Part shown: positions 19,506 to 28,648 of the stretch, piece after piece
Layout: each line of letters opens with the position of its first letter
How positions within the stretch are numbered: position 1 is the stretch's first letter
Source: Roseiarcus sp963813555
GTDB taxonomy: Bacteria; Pseudomonadota; Alphaproteobacteria; Rhizobiales; Beijerinckiaceae
Direction: 5' to 3'
Assembly (NCBI GenBank): GCA_963813555.1
Contig: CAWEZX010000008.1
Location: 372,001 to 436,000 of the forward strand
DNA length: 64,000 nt
Made by a program: the position numbers and the translations under genes
Notes under the pieces: generated by a model
The model's database searches: none
The model's input: the letters and a program-made list of their open reading frames with translations, nothing else
What the model was told of the DNA's origin: nothing

Positions 19506-20731
19506 GCGGAATGATTACGGTCGAGGAGGCGCTGGCGCGCGTGCTCGCCTCCGCCAGCGCGCCGCTCAGGCAAGAAAAGGTCGCCCTCGAAACGGCTTAC
19601 GGCCGTGTGCTGGCGCGCGATCTCAAGGCTTTGCGAACCCAGCCGCCGTTTCCCAATTCCGCCATGGATGGCTATGCCGTGCGCGCGGCCGATACGGCCC
19701 CGGCGCCCGCGACCCTGACGGTGGTCGGCGAATCCGCCGCAGGCCGCGCCTACCAGGGCGCCGTCGGTCCGGGCGAGGCCGTGCGCATCTTCACCGGCGC
19801 GCCGATGCCCGACGGCGCCGACACGGTCGTCATCCAGGAGGACGTCCAGCGCGAGGATAAGCGCATCCGGCTTTCGAGCGCGGCGCAGCCCGGCGACAAT
19901 CTGCGTCAGGCCGGGATGGATTTTCGCGAAGGCGAATCCCTTATCGCGGCCGGCCGCCGGCTTAGCCCCCGAGATGTCGCGCTGGCGGCGGCGGCGAACC
20001 ACACTTCGCTCGGGGTCCGCCGCCGCGCCCGAGTCGCCATTCTGGCGACTGGAGATGAACTGGTCCCGCCCGGTAAGCCGCTGGGCCCGGCGCAAATCGT
20101 CGCCTCCAACAATTTCGCCGTCGCCGGGGTCGTCGAGGCCTACGGAGGCGTCGCGATTGATATCGGCATCGCCGTCGATGAGCTCGGCGCGATGACAGCG
20201 GCCTTCACCCGTGCGCGCGACGCCAAGGCTGATGTGCTGGTGACGCTCGGGGGCGCGTCGGTCGGCGACTACGACCTGGTGCAGCAAGCGCTGGTTTCGG
20301 CCGGAATGGAGCTTGGCTTCTGGCGCATCGCCATGCGCCCCGGCAAGCCGCTGATGCATGGGCGGCTCGGCGCCATGCTCATCCTCGGCCTGCCTGGCAA
20401 TCCCACATCGTCGATGATTTGCTCGATCCTGTTCCTGCGCCCGCTGCTGCGCGCATTGCATGGCGAGTTGGAGCCGGGCGCCGATCCCAGCCAGCCCGCC
20501 CGCCTTGTCGTCGATCTCCCCGCCAACGGGGCGCGCCAGGACTATATGCGCGCGTCGCTCAGCCGCGGCGCCGACGGAATTCTCGCCGCGACGCCGGTCT
20601 CCGCGCAGGACTTGTCACTGGTGAGAATGATGGCGCGCGCCGACGGCCTCATCGTCCGCCCGCCCCACGCCGAGCCCGCGAAGGCCGGAGACCCGTGCCG
20701 CGTGATCCCGTTTCATGGGCTCGGCGTTTAG
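19502..20731 (+). CDS. moeA: Molybdopterin molybdenumtransferase MoeA
   Basis: 409 residues. MoeA inserts molybdate into adenylated molybdopterin. Conserved blocks: PPFPNSAMDGYAVRA, GEAVRIFTGAPMPDGADTVV, the MoCF/gephyrin domain with ILATGDELV and TLGGASVGDYD, then ILGLPGNPTS. The C-terminal domain IV follows. It overlaps moaC by four bases. In many Hyphomicrobiales the order continues moaC-moeA-lexA; here an IS110-type element begins ten bases after the stop codon. Confidence 0.95.
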   Translation: MSGMITVEEALARVLASASAPLRQEKVALETAYGRVLARDLKALRTQPPFPNSAMDGYAVRAADTAPAPATLTVVGESAAGRAYQGAVGPGEAVRIFTGAPMPDGADTVVIQEDVQREDKRIRLSSAAQPGDNLRQAGMDFREGESLIAAGRRLSPRDVALAAAANHTSLGVRRRARVAILATGDELVPPGKPLGPAQIVASNNFAVAGVVEAYGGVAIDIGIAVDELGAMTAAFTRARDAKADVLVTLGGASVGDYDLVQQALVSAGMELGFWRIAMRPGKPLMHGRLGAMLILGLPGNPTSSMICSILFLRPLLRALHGELEPGADPSQPARLVVDLPANGARQDYMRASLSRGADGILAATPVSAQDLSLVRMMARADGLIVRPPHAEPAKAGDPCRVIPFHGLGV

Positions 20732-20741
20732 GGGTCATGTG

Positions 20742-22108
20742 TGGATGCCCCCGTCGATGCAAGAGGTTTTTTGACGGCGCCGGCGATGATCGGGTGCGGT
20801 CATGTGTCAGGCCTCGAAGTGCGGCTTTGCCACATGCCGCGGGCCGGTATGGAGATACGCAGACCAGGCGCAGATCAAAACCGCGAGCGGCTTAAGCTCG
20901 TTGACCCTAATTGCTTTTCCTGGCCTCGACTTGTCCGATCAGTTTGCCCTTACCGCTCCTCGACCTCCCTCATCGCCGACGCACCAGCGTGAGCGCCTGC
21001 CGATCAGGCCGGCGCCAGCGCTGATCCTCGATAGTCTTCGCCCCTGGTGAGCATCGCCCAGACCGAACGGGCCATCTTGTTGGCGAGCGCGATGGCCGCC
21101 ACCAAGCGCGGCTTCCCGGCCAGCATTCGGGCCAGCCACGACCCTTTGGCCGCGCCCTTGCGGACCGCCCATCTGACTATGGTCATGGCGCCGATGATCA
21201 GAAGCCGGCGGATGTCGCGCTGGCCCATCTTTGACGTCCGCCCCAGCCGCGGCTTCCCGCCAGTCGTGTGTTGCCGCGGAACGAGACCGAGCCAGGCGGC
21301 GAAGTCGCGTCCTCGCCTGAAGGTCGCCATCGGCGGCGCAAAGGCCTCGATCGCCGCGGCGGTGATCGGTCCCATCCCCGGCATGCTCTGAAGACGCTTC
21401 GCCGTCTCATCGTCGTTGGAGGGTCGCCGCAATCTCTTGTCGAGCTCCGCAATCTCGGCATCAAGGCGGGCAATATGCTCGAGGTATCGCTGGCTTAAGC
21501 TCGCACACCAGCGGATGGAGCGAGCCCGTGTCTCGCATCGCGGTCGCCAGCGCTTTCACCTGGGCAAGCCCGTGAGCGGCGACAATCCCATGCTCCGCCA
21601 GATGACCGCGCAGCGCATTCACCAGCTGGGTTCGCTGCCGCACCAAGAGGTCGCGCGTCCGAAAGATCATGGATCGCGCTTGCTGCTCTTCCGTCTTCAA
21701 CGCCACAAAGCGCATCGTTGGCCTTGAGGCCGCCTCGACGATCGCCTCGGCGTCGGCGGCGTCATTCTTCTGGCGGCGCACAAACGGCTTGACATAAATC
21801 GGTGGAACGAGCCGCACGTCGTGCCCGAGACCGCTGATCGCCCGTCCCCAATGGTGCGCCGTCGCGCACGCCTCCATCGCCACCGCGGCAGGCGGCTGCT
21901 TAGCCAGGAAGCCGAGCAACTGCGCCCGCGACACCTTCTTGCGCAATATCGGCCGGCCGTCCTTCGACGCCGCATGGACTTGGAACGTTCGCTTTGCCAA
22001 GTCGATCCCAATGATCGTAGCCTTCTCCATGGATGCCTTCTCCGCTGTGGCTGGTCATGCAACATCACCAGCGTGGCACACTTCGATGCCGTCGGGAGGG
22101 GGCATCCA
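20742..22108. mobile_element. IS110-family element, IS1111 subgroup
   Basis: An 11-bp perfect inverted repeat, TGGATGCCCCC at 20742-20752 and its complement at 22098-22108, brackets a DEDD transposase gene read on the minus strand. Subterminal inverted repeats are the hallmark of the IS1111 subgroup. The non-coding space is asymmetric: about 250 bases downstream of the transposase (20753-21003) and only about 67 upstream. In IS1111 elements the target-selecting bridge/seek RNA is encoded downstream of the transposase, so 20753-21003 is where it would lie. Confidence 0.75.
21004..22030 (-). pseudogene. IS110/IS1111 transposase, one frame shift
   Basis: The N-terminal half (from 22030) is a RuvC-like DEDD domain: TIIGIDLAKRTFQVH with the first Asp, VAMEACATAHHW with the Glu, and KNDAADAEAI with the last Asp pair. 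The C-terminal half, in another frame from about 21480, is the Transposase_20 domain with LQSMPGMGPITAAAIEAF and RDFAAWLGLVPRQ. At 21478-21486 one extra base breaks the frame; removing it gives a continuous HIARLDAEIAELDKRL joint. The protein is therefore inactive unless the shift is a sequence error. Confidence 0.85.
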
Positions 22109-22265
22109 CCCCATCAAAACCCAGTCAGTCGGACCGGTTTCGAGCCAAATCGGTCCTCCGGCCAATGGATTGGCTCCGCTTCCATCGGCTAAACCACACG
22201 GCACCGAGCCGGGACGCTTGCGCGGGCCTTTTGTGCTAATCTAAGCGGCAGCAGAGGGGTGCGCC

Positions 22266-23335
22266 CTGAGCGAGACCCGGAAACTCGCCGCGATCTTGGC
22301 CGCTGACGTCGTCGGCTATTCGAGCCTCATGGGTGAGGACGAGGCCGGCACGGCTCGGGCGGCGCGTGAGCATCGCGAGGCTGCGACGCCGATCGTGCGG
22401 GACCTCGGCGGCCGGCTCGTCAAGACGACGGGCGACGGCGCGTTATGCCGGTCGCCGACCTCTTCGAGATGCAGGACGAGATCGTTTCCCGCCTCGCCAA
22501 CGCGCTCGGACAGGAACTCGTGCGTGCCGAGGCGAGGCGCGCTGAGCGCAAGGCGAATCCCGATTTAATGGATCACTATTTCCTTGGACAGGCGATAGCT
22601 CATACAGGTCCAACCGTCGCCATTCTCGACAAGGCGCGTCTTCACTATGACCGCGCACTCGAGCTCGACCCGGATAACGTCGACGCGTTAGTAGCTCACG
22701 CATGGATCGATCTGGCCTTTGTCGGGAGTTGGTTGTCCGAGGACCGCCGCGAGCGGCTGCTCTTCGCCGAGGCCTACGTCGACAAAGCGCTCAAACTCAG
22801 GCCGGACTCCGCGACCGCACACTGCGCGTTGGGGGCATTGCGAACATACAGCAATCGCGCCGTCCGGGGCATCGCCGAATGCGAGCGTGCGTTGGCAATC
22901 GACCGGAATTTCGCTGCTGCCCATAGTTTTATCGGCATGGCGAAGGTCTGTGCCGGCCGCAACGAAGAGACCGAGGCGCACATCCTCGAAGCCTTGCGCA
23001 TCAGCCGGCGCGACGAGCGCGCGTCGGGCTGGATGGACATCGCTGGGATAGCCAAGATCCACCTGGGCCGCGACGATGAAGCGCTCGCCAGGCTGAACCG
23101 GTCGATCGAGCTCAATCCGAATTCGCCGCTTGCCCGGTTTTGCCTCGCAGCCGTGCTGCCCCATCTCGATCGTGTCGAAGAAGCCCGCGAAGCGGCGCGT
23201 GCCTGCCTGGAACTCAACCCGAGCTTCACGATCGCACGATTCCGGTCCCAGACATCGAGCGACCATCCGATCTATCTCGCAGGGCGCGAGCGGATGTACG
23301 AAGGTCTGCGCAAGGCGGGGATGCCCGAGGAGTGA
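22266..23335 (+). pseudogene. Class III adenylate cyclase/TPR gene with most of the cyclase domain deleted
   Basis: The 5' part encodes ETRKLAAILAADVVGYSSLM and LGGRLVKTTGDGAL, the start of a class III nucleotide cyclase catalytic domain carrying the first metal-binding Asp. At about 22445 it breaks off and switches frame into the C-terminal half of the same architecture: a linker (VADLFEMQDEIVSRLANAL) and tandem TPR repeats to residue 296 (for example YDRALELDPDNVDALVAHAW). Roughly the whole remaining cyclase domain is missing. The TPR part alone is an intact frame from 22445 and could still be made. These cyclase-TPR genes are abundant in bradyrhizobia and relatives. Confidence 0.75.
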
Positions 23336-23454
23336 GTGCCGCACTACCGCGCGGCGTTGCCTTGAGCGACGTCTGCTCTCCGCCGAGGCCGTGTGAAAAC
23401 TCGGTGAAATTTTGCAAACGATCGAGCAGAGCAAAACTTTTCGCGATTTTTTGG

Positions 23455-23620
23455 GTAACTCCCAAGCACCCCCCTTGAGTGGCGAGAGAATCAGGCTTGG
23501 AGCGCGCTCAAGGCGGCGGCCGATTCCTATTTGTTCGCTCTGCGATTTACTTTCGTTCTCGCGGGGGCCCGCTCTGAAGCCTTCGCGACTGCGAAAAAAT
23601 AGGGGGTGCTTGGGAGTTAC
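23455..23620. repeat. Widely spaced 19-bp perfect inverted repeat
   Basis: GTAACTCCCAAGCACCCCC at 23455-23473 is exactly complementary to 23602-23620. The enclosed 128 bases have no gene. It may be a MITE-like element or the ends of a lost insertion. Confidence 0.6.
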
Positions 23621-24072
23621 TTTTTTGGATTCTAAACGCTCTAAGGCCTCGCAAAAGCGAACGAAACAGGTCCGTCCGAAAACGCGCGGGAGTTTCCCCA
23701 CAGGCTGCGCCCTAAGCGGTCGCCACCGCATCAGGCGATTGGGTTTTGACTTTCGAGCAGAGGGGATCCGATTGACGCGCCCCCATGGGAGAAGGCGGCG
23801 TCGCGCATGCGCACCTGGTATGAAAACAGAAAGGCAACGAACGATCTTGACAGATTTAGAAATATCGTCAATGATAGCGATGTTGTTAGGAGCTGATGAA
23901 TTCAGGCTCTTTTCGAAGCGAGAGAGCGCATGCGACGAAACCGCGAAACTAAACGAGGGTCAACCCATTGAAAACAAACAATTCCGCGAAATGGCTTGAT
24001 TTCGCACCTAATGATTTCAATGACTTGAGACCCCCATTGCGAAACGCTTGGTTTCGTTTGGCGAAACGATTC

Positions 24073-24118
24073 CTTTCGTTTTCCCTGTTTTTGGCCTCGC
24101 CGAGGCCCAAAACGAAAG
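24073..24118. repeat. Nested inverted repeats
   Basis: CTTTCGTTTT at 24073-24082 pairs with AAAACGAAAG at 24109-24118. Inside, GGCCTCG (24093-24099) pairs with CGAGGCC (24101-24107). It could fold as a strong hairpin; there is no clear gene to assign it to. Confidence 0.4.
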
Positions 24119-24310
24119 CGCTCACGTCCTAATTCTCACGGCGCTCTCCGGCCCGAGGGTCGCCGCGTCTGCGGCTCAAGCGGCGTCTCAGAACGAGGTC
24201 TTTCGGACGAGACCTAAGAAGCGAAAAGTTGCGCAAAGGAGGTGTTAAGCCGCTGAAACAACTCGCGCGCGTAAACTTGTGCGCGGGCGCCAAGAAGCCC
24301 GCGTCGCGCC

Positions 24311-24660
24311 TTATCGACGCGGTCTCGTCGGCCAATGCTCCCGCAACACGCCAAACAGGAACGCCGTCGACAGGCCGAACAGCATCATGCCGTTCAGCGC
24401 TTCTATGGCGCCCATCAACCGCCAGTGCTCGGCCAGGAACACGTTGGCGTGGCCATAGCTCGTCATTGCGCTGAGCGAGTAGAGCGCAGCAGAGGGGAAG
24501 TCGGGCCGAGCGCCGAGCATGCAAAATCAGCGGCAGCTCGAGCACGACGTGGTCGCGAATCAGTCACCAGGCCGAAAGCGTGAACCAGCACCGTCAGTAC
24601 AATGAGCGGCAGACCCCAAGCCCAGTTATTGGACCGAGCCTCGGTGGCGAAGCTGATCAC
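24311..24660 (-). pseudogene. Remnant of a two-TM potassium-channel-like protein
   Basis: The N-terminal helix WGLPLIVLTVLVHAFGL is read in one frame, a short VVLELPLILHARR in another, and the pore-proximal C-terminal part PDFPSAALYSLSAMTSYGHAN plus LMGAIEALNGMMLFGLSTAF in a third. Together these match an ion_trans_2-type membrane protein of about 140 residues that has lost about 40 residues of its middle. Broken by deletion and frame changes. Confidence 0.65.
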
Positions 24661-24755
24661 AATCGCACGACCGGGCGCTTAGGAGGAACGGCCAGGCGGC
24701 GACGGCCTTCTCAAGACGTGAGCCGCAACCGGACCACGCCGCCGGCGTTCATCGA

Positions 24756-25154
24756 TCAATACCAGCCGGGCGCATAGGGACCCCAAACGCCGCTCCAATC
24801 CATCGCGGCGTCCTGGTTCAGCATCGCCGTTGTCTCTTGCATTTGGGCGATGTTGTTGGCTGTGCGGATCTGCTGGTATTGTTGATAGGCGGCCTCGTTG
24901 CCGATGAACGCGCAATTGCAGCCCGCCGCGTCCGCATAGATATAGACGTTGCCATGTTTGCGCTGAGAAAAGACGATCGTGTTCTGCGGCAGCGCCTGAA
25001 GCTTTGCCATCTTCTGCGGCGTGTCCGCCTGGTGTTGCACGAAGCCGGCCGCCACCAGCTGCCCTTCCTTCTCCTGCGCGCCCATGGTCACGCAGCCGGC
25101 CAGAGCCGCCGACGCAGCGACAGTCGCCAAGATACCCCAAACTGTTTTCATCAC
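24756..25154 (-). CDS. Lipoprotein of unknown function
   Basis: 131-132 residues. The signal ILATVAASAALAGCVTMG has lipobox LAGC with the cysteine at residue 21, so it should be lipidated. The mature domain includes a paired-cysteine AGCNCAFIGNEAAYQQYQ and a Trp/Tyr-rich end WSGVWGPYAPGWY, a pattern common in small alphaproteobacterial lipoproteins. Function not known. Two adjacent ATGs start the frame; the second, closest to the GGAG-like site, is equally likely. Confidence 0.7.
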   Translation of the reverse strand: MMKTVWGILATVAASAALAGCVTMGAQEKEGQLVAAGFVQHQADTPQKMAKLQALPQNTIVFSQRKHGNVYIYADAAGCNCAFIGNEAAYQQYQQIRTANNIAQMQETTAMLNQDAAMDWSGVWGPYAPGWY

Positions 25155-25384
25155 CGCCAGCTCCTTCGATCGACAACCACAGAGGCGAGGACAAAGGTTT
25201 TGACGATTTTCGCAAGCCCCCCTCGGGGAGGACCTTCCCCCCTGCCCCGCTGCCTGTCAATCGAGCGTCCGGGTTCGGGACATATGAGATGACGAGTTGG
25301 GATGGAGGCATTGATTGCTTGGCGGCGCGCTATCTCACATCTGTCTGACCCCGGACAGCGTGTGGCGGGCGAAGCGGCGCCTGC

Positions 25385-26801
25385 TCAATGGGGCGGAATT
25401 GCCGACGTCTCCGCCGTCACGTCAGGCAGCATCGATTGGCTCCAGCCGCCGCCAAGCGCGACGACGAGATTGACTGCGTCGATCTGGAGCTGGCCTTGGG
25501 TCGACAGCAGAGCCTCTTCGGCGGCCAGCTGTTGCGTCTCGGCGGTGACGACGGCAGTGAAAGCCTGGGTGCCGGCCTGATATTCGTTAAGCGTGATCTG
25601 CGTCGCCTGCCGGGAGATGCGAACGTTTTCGACCTGCACCTTGACCTCGCGCGACAGAATCCGAATGCCGACGAGCGCGTCCTCGACCTGCTGGATCGCC
25701 GTCAGCACCGTCTGGCGATAGATCGCCACGTCCGCGTGATAGGTCTGCCGCGCCACCTCGACCTGGGCGGTGGTAAGGCCGCCGTTGAACAAAGGCTGGG
25801 CGAGCGACGCGCCAAACGACCAGACGGGATTGCTTGGACCGAACTCGGCGGCGAATGGATTGCCGGAATAGCCGATCAGGCCGTTGAGCGAGACAGCCGG
25901 GAAATAGCCGGCAAACTCGACCCCGATCTCGGCATTGGCCTGGCGCATGGTCTGCTCGGCGGCCGCGACATCCGGCCTCCGCTCCAGAAGCGAGGACGGC
26001 AGCCCAACCGGGACCGACGGAACACGAGTGGCCAAGCTACCGCGCGGAATTGACAGGCCCGCGGGCGCGCGGCCCATCAGGACTGCGATCGCATGTTCGC
26101 TCTGCGCGCGCGTCACGCCGGCGGCGATGAGCGCCGCCTGAGCGTTCAGGACCTGAGCCTGGGCGGTGATCACGTCGGACTTGGCAGCAGTCCCGGCATT
26201 ATACTGGTTTTGAGTGATTGTCAGCGAATGTTTGAACTCGACGACGGTCTGTTCGAGTAGGTCCTCGAGCGAATTCCGCCTCTCTCAGCGTCACATAGGC
26301 GAGCGCAAGCAGTGATTGCTCGAAAAGCGTGGCGTTGGCGAGCGTGGCGGCGCTTGCTCCCGCGCCAGCCTGCTGCGACTCGACCTCGCGCCTGATTTGC
26401 CCCCAGATGTCGAGCGTCCATGACCCCGACGCCTCGGCGGTCAAAATCGTGCTGGAGGGCGATTCGTGCGCCGCCGAGCCGGTACCGTTGACGGTGGGAA
26501 AGAGCCCGGCGCGCGCCTCGTTGATGAGCGCCAGCGCCGCGCGATAATTCGCCTCGTCCGCCTTGACCGTCTGGTTGGACACCACGACGACCCGCATGAG
26601 CTGGTCAAGCTCTGGATCGTGAAAAACGGACCACCACGCGCCTTTGGGCTCGTCTGCTCGCGGCGTCGCGATCTTCCAGCCTTTCACCTCCTTGAACTGC
26701 GGCGACACGATCGCCGCCGGCCGCTCGAAGTTGGGACCGACCGGCATGCATCCGGAGACGGCAAGCGCGGCCATAAGCGGCGCCGCCCGCAGGACGGCCA
26801 T
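25385..26801 (-). CDS. Outer membrane efflux factor (NodT/OprM-like lipoprotein), one frame shift
   Basis: From ATG 26801 the protein starts with a lipoprotein signal (AALAVSGCMPVGPNFERPA). It then shows the OEP fold: FHDPELDQLMRVVVVSNQTV, LDIWGQIRREVESQQ and AYVTLREAEF. Near 26268 one extra base breaks the frame; the second part continues in register with EDLLEQTVVEF, then AQVLNAQAALI, RRPDVAAAEQTMRQANAEIGV and FNGGLTTAQVEVARQTYH, to a normal end. Combined length is about 470 residues, as in the family. It would be the TolC-like exit duct of a tripartite pump, but no membrane-fusion or RND gene is adjacent. Whether the shift is real is uncertain. Confidence 0.8.
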
Positions 26802-27181
26802 AAGCCTCGGCGAACGCCCATTCACCGCTTGACCCGCTTTCGCGAGGCGCGCAGACCAGGACGCGCCGACGCGTTGGGGGTCGCCGATCCTTATCTTAGC
26901 AGCCGCGATGCGGGCTACGTAGTGACCGCGCAAGGCGATAGTGAAGCTCCCCTCCGGGCCGGCTTGCCGCGCCCCGGCCTGTTCTCGACCGTTCTTTAGG
27001 CGCCATCCGGTTCTGCAGCGCAAGTCCCCGGCGGGAACGATCACGAACACGTGTCGCCGCCCTTCGGGCGCCGGCGAAAGCCGAAACGCGCGGCGGCTTG
27101 CTGGTTGGACCTGGCGGCGATTGATTTAGCCGTGCTCGCGCGACCGATGGGCGCTCCACCACGCGAGCAGTCCAAGCGCGA

Positions 27182-27406
27182 TCATTGGCCAAGCTGAATC
27201 GCCACCATTTCGAACCGCCCGCGACCCCGCGGCAAATGGCCCCAACCTACGGAGACGCAGAGAAGCGCGGCAATCGGGGTCATAGTAACCAAATAGGTGT
27301 CCACGGGAACACCCAAAAGGTTGGTCCAAGAAACCCCAACACTCGCCGCGATCGTTCTCTGCCAGATGGATAGCGAGGCGGCTTCAGCTTTCCTTCGGAT
27401 GACCAT
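27182..27406 (-). CDS. Possible small membrane protein
   Basis: About 75 residues with a hydrophobic centre (VTMTPIAALLCVSVGWGHL). In an overlapping frame a second hydrophobic piece, MIALGLLAWWSAH, suggests a broken two-helix protein rather than a functional gene. No family recognised; coding status doubtful. Confidence 0.25.
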   Translation of the reverse strand: MVIRRKAEAASLSIWQRTIAASVGVSWTNLLGVPVDTYLVTMTPIAALLCVSVGWGHLPRGRGRFEMVAIQLGQ

Positions 27407-27518
27407 ACGAGCTGTGATCCGGGTCACAGACAGTCTAGCCCGGGTGTGTATACCCAAAATGGCTGCGCGCTTGACGTCCGCCGCTCGCGCGGAGCGATCG
27501 CCCGGTAAACGCCGGTCG

Positions 27519-27827
27519 CGCGGGGAGTGTCCCGCGCCCGATTACCCCCTGGGCGCGGGACCTTTCTGGGCCGGAGGACGCCCGAGCACGTTCACGCGCT
27601 GCGCCCAACTGCCGGCGCCGCTCGCCGCCGCCATTGACTTTGGTCCGGTTCGCGCTCGCCTCGGGCTGGCGCTCCGCTTCTGCGCGGCGGCGGTGCTCGG
27701 GGTCGCAATAGTTGTTGGATCGATCGTCGTTTGGGCGCTCTCCGCGCTCGCCATCGCGATCGTGGGCGACCAGCCGCCCAGCCGCTCTGAGGCGGCTTTC
27801 GTAAGACCGAGCGCCGAGGAACAATAA
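27519..27827 (+). CDS. Possible small membrane protein
   Basis: The last 60 residues of an open frame contain a convincing transmembrane segment (LRFCAAAVLGVAIVVGSIVV) and an acidic tail. A strong terminator hairpin follows at 27899-27929, which supports a plus-strand transcript. The start codon cannot be fixed and the upstream part is Arg-rich. Low confidence. Confidence 0.3.
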   Translation, partial: RGECPAPDYPLGAGPFWAGGRPSTFTRCAQLPAPLAAAIDFGPVRARLGLALRFCAAAVLGVAIVVGSIVVWALSALAIAIVGDQPPSRSEAAFVRPSAEEQ

Positions 27828-27898
27828 CGACACCGGCCTGTTTTACGCTCCGACGGGCGCCATATCTCCGATGCACCCACCCTGGAAGGCGTCCGTCA

Positions 27899-27936
27899 GC
27901 CCCGCGTCCGGTCCCCTCCGGCGCGGGGCTTCTTAT
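27899..27936 (+). terminator. Intrinsic terminator
   Basis: GCCCCGCG at 27899-27906 pairs with CGCGGGGC at 27922-27929, followed by TTCTTAT. It would end a plus-strand transcript from the small frame ending at 27827. Confidence 0.6.
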
Positions 27937-28275
27937 CTGGCGGTCCGAAGGGTTGCCTTCGGGTGTTACTTTCGCGCGGCCCGCAATATGCGTAGCGCTT
28001 TCGCGAATTGGCGGAGCGCGCCGGCTTCGTCATGAAGCCGTGGCGAGATGCTTCAAGCGGCCGGCTCTGATTGAACCGGCCCTGATTTAACCAGTGCTAT
28101 CGAGCGGGCGGGCGGCGGCTTGCGATCCCCATCGCTCTCGACTTGCAGACCATCCGCGACCGCCCGCTCGGCGACGACTGCGACTCTCAATGAATCGGAA
28201 TTTGTTGCGGTATGCGGGAGAACTCCGTCATCGACGTCCGGCGGACCGCCATTTGCCGGGAGACCGCGAAACTGA

Positions 28276-28479
28276 TTAAGCCGCACCATTGCCGACGTTT
28301 CGAACTCCACGCCGCGAGTTCGAAACTTTCTCCATGAACGACGCCAGCGCCGCCTCGCTGCGGCGAGCGTAGAGCCCCATTGCCTTTGACAGCTCTTCCG
28401 CGGTGGCCGTGAGTTCGCCATGGAATGCGTCGCGGAGTTTGTTCAAATCGCTTACGTAGTTTTGAAATAAATCCTGCAT
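28276..28479 (-). CDS. Small helical protein of unknown function
   Basis: 67 residues starting MQDLFQNYVSDLNKLRDAF. Almost all helical with heptad-like leucines, ending in an Arg/Gly tail. It recalls short phasin-like or coiled-coil proteins but is too short to assign. A GAGGA ribosome-binding site precedes the ATG, and a TTGACA hexamer on the same strand lies about 110 bases upstream. Confidence 0.4.
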   Translation of the reverse strand: MQDLFQNYVSDLNKLRDAFHGELTATAEELSKAMGLYARRSEAALASFMEKVSNSRRGVRNVGNGAA

Positions 28480-28648
28480 CGGATTTTCCTCATCGCTTTT
28501 GCTGCCCTTCTGACAGCACAGCGCATTAGCGCGCGCTCCGAACTGAACTTACGCAAGGCGAGGCTATGAAAGCCCCAAGAGATTGTCAAAACTCTTTGGC
28601 TGACGACGACATTGCGGCTCAACGGCGGCGCGATGGATGACTCGCCGA

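Larger units (their letters stand above)
23336..24310. other. Long gene-free stretch
   Basis: 975 bases, noticeably richer in A/T than the surroundings. The longest plus-strand frame (23412-23999) is Arg/Ser-rich with no conserved features and I do not accept it. The stretch contains a 19-bp inverted repeat (23455-23620) and a nested hairpin (24073-24118), listed separately. Confidence 0.5.

Noticed and set aside
23412..23999. A 195-residue plus-strand open frame in the gene-free stretch
   Set aside because: Arg/Lys/Ser-rich, no hydrophobic core or motif, and it runs through the 19-bp inverted repeat.
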